Positions 6,441-6,507 of a stretch of 6,507 bases of DNA are shown piece after piece. The DNA lies in assembly GCA_900770405.1 (NCBI GenBank), contig CAAGKL010000291.1, forward strand, positions 1 through 6,507, in the 5' to 3' direction. The notes beneath the pieces were generated by a model. The model was not told the DNA's origin, did no database searches, and worked only from the letters and a program-made list of their open reading frames with translations. The first letter of the stretch is position 1; each line of letters opens with the position of its first letter. The translations under genes were made by a program, and so were the position numbers. This DNA comes from Clostridia bacterium. Its GTDB lineage: Bacteria; Bacillota; Clostridia; UBA1381.

Positions 6441-6451
6441 TGATGTATATG

Positions 6452-6481
6452 CATACTACGTAATTAGTATTACGTGGTATG
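6452..6481. promoter_or_regulatory. 30-bp palindrome downstream of the right-edge promoter (operator candidate)
   Basis: Arms CATACTACGTAAT (6452-6464) and ATTACGTGGTATG (6469-6481) flank TAGT and pair at 12 of 13 positions; the mismatch would be a U-G pair in RNA. It starts 11 bases after the -10 box, so it covers the initial transcribed region, a usual repressor site. It is the right copy of the element at 6264-6287, in inverted orientation. As RNA it would also form a hairpin near the 5' end of the transcript. Confidence 0.65.
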
Positions 6482-6507
6482 GAAAATTCAGCTGAAAACG
6501 GGGGGTG

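Overview
The sequence suggests a low-to-mid GC Gram-positive bacterium of the Clostridia type. The evidence is strong GGAGG-like ribosome binding sites, a secreted protein ending in three S-layer homology (SLH) domains, near-consensus sigma-A promoters and U-tract terminators. The species cannot be named from this window. No tRNA, rRNA, CRISPR array, integrase or transposase is visible.

Left part (1-1886): the 3' end of an unrecognised gene overlaps by four bases the start of a complete gene for an exported SLH surface protein. A strong intrinsic terminator closes the unit.

Middle part (about 1935-3618): an AT-rich divergent pair. On the minus strand lies a small four-helix membrane protein gene that reads well only if three single-base lesions are corrected, so it is most likely a pseudogene. 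On the plus strand, behind its own extended -10 promoter, is a 280-residue membrane protein. Its helix-pore-helix and cytoplasmic beta-domain pattern resembles prokaryotic inward-rectifier potassium channels (Kir/KirBac), but the TxGYG selectivity filter is missing. This is the most unusual protein in the window.

About 240 bases without a recognisable gene (3619-3860) and an orphan-looking terminator follow.

Right part (4018-6373): a self-contained phage-derived cassette. A perfect TTGACA-17-TATAAT extended -10 promoter drives two closely spaced genes: a 115-residue protein resembling small phage head-tail connectors, and a 590-residue mosaic phage tail/baseplate fibre protein. The cassette ends in its own terminator. 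No other phage structural, replication or integration gene is visible.

Right edge (6400-6507): a second strong promoter points out of the window, with a 30-bp near-perfect palindrome just downstream of its -10 box. A related palindrome in inverted orientation lies just after the tail-fibre stop codon. The two could be operators of one regulator or recombination sites around a promoter.
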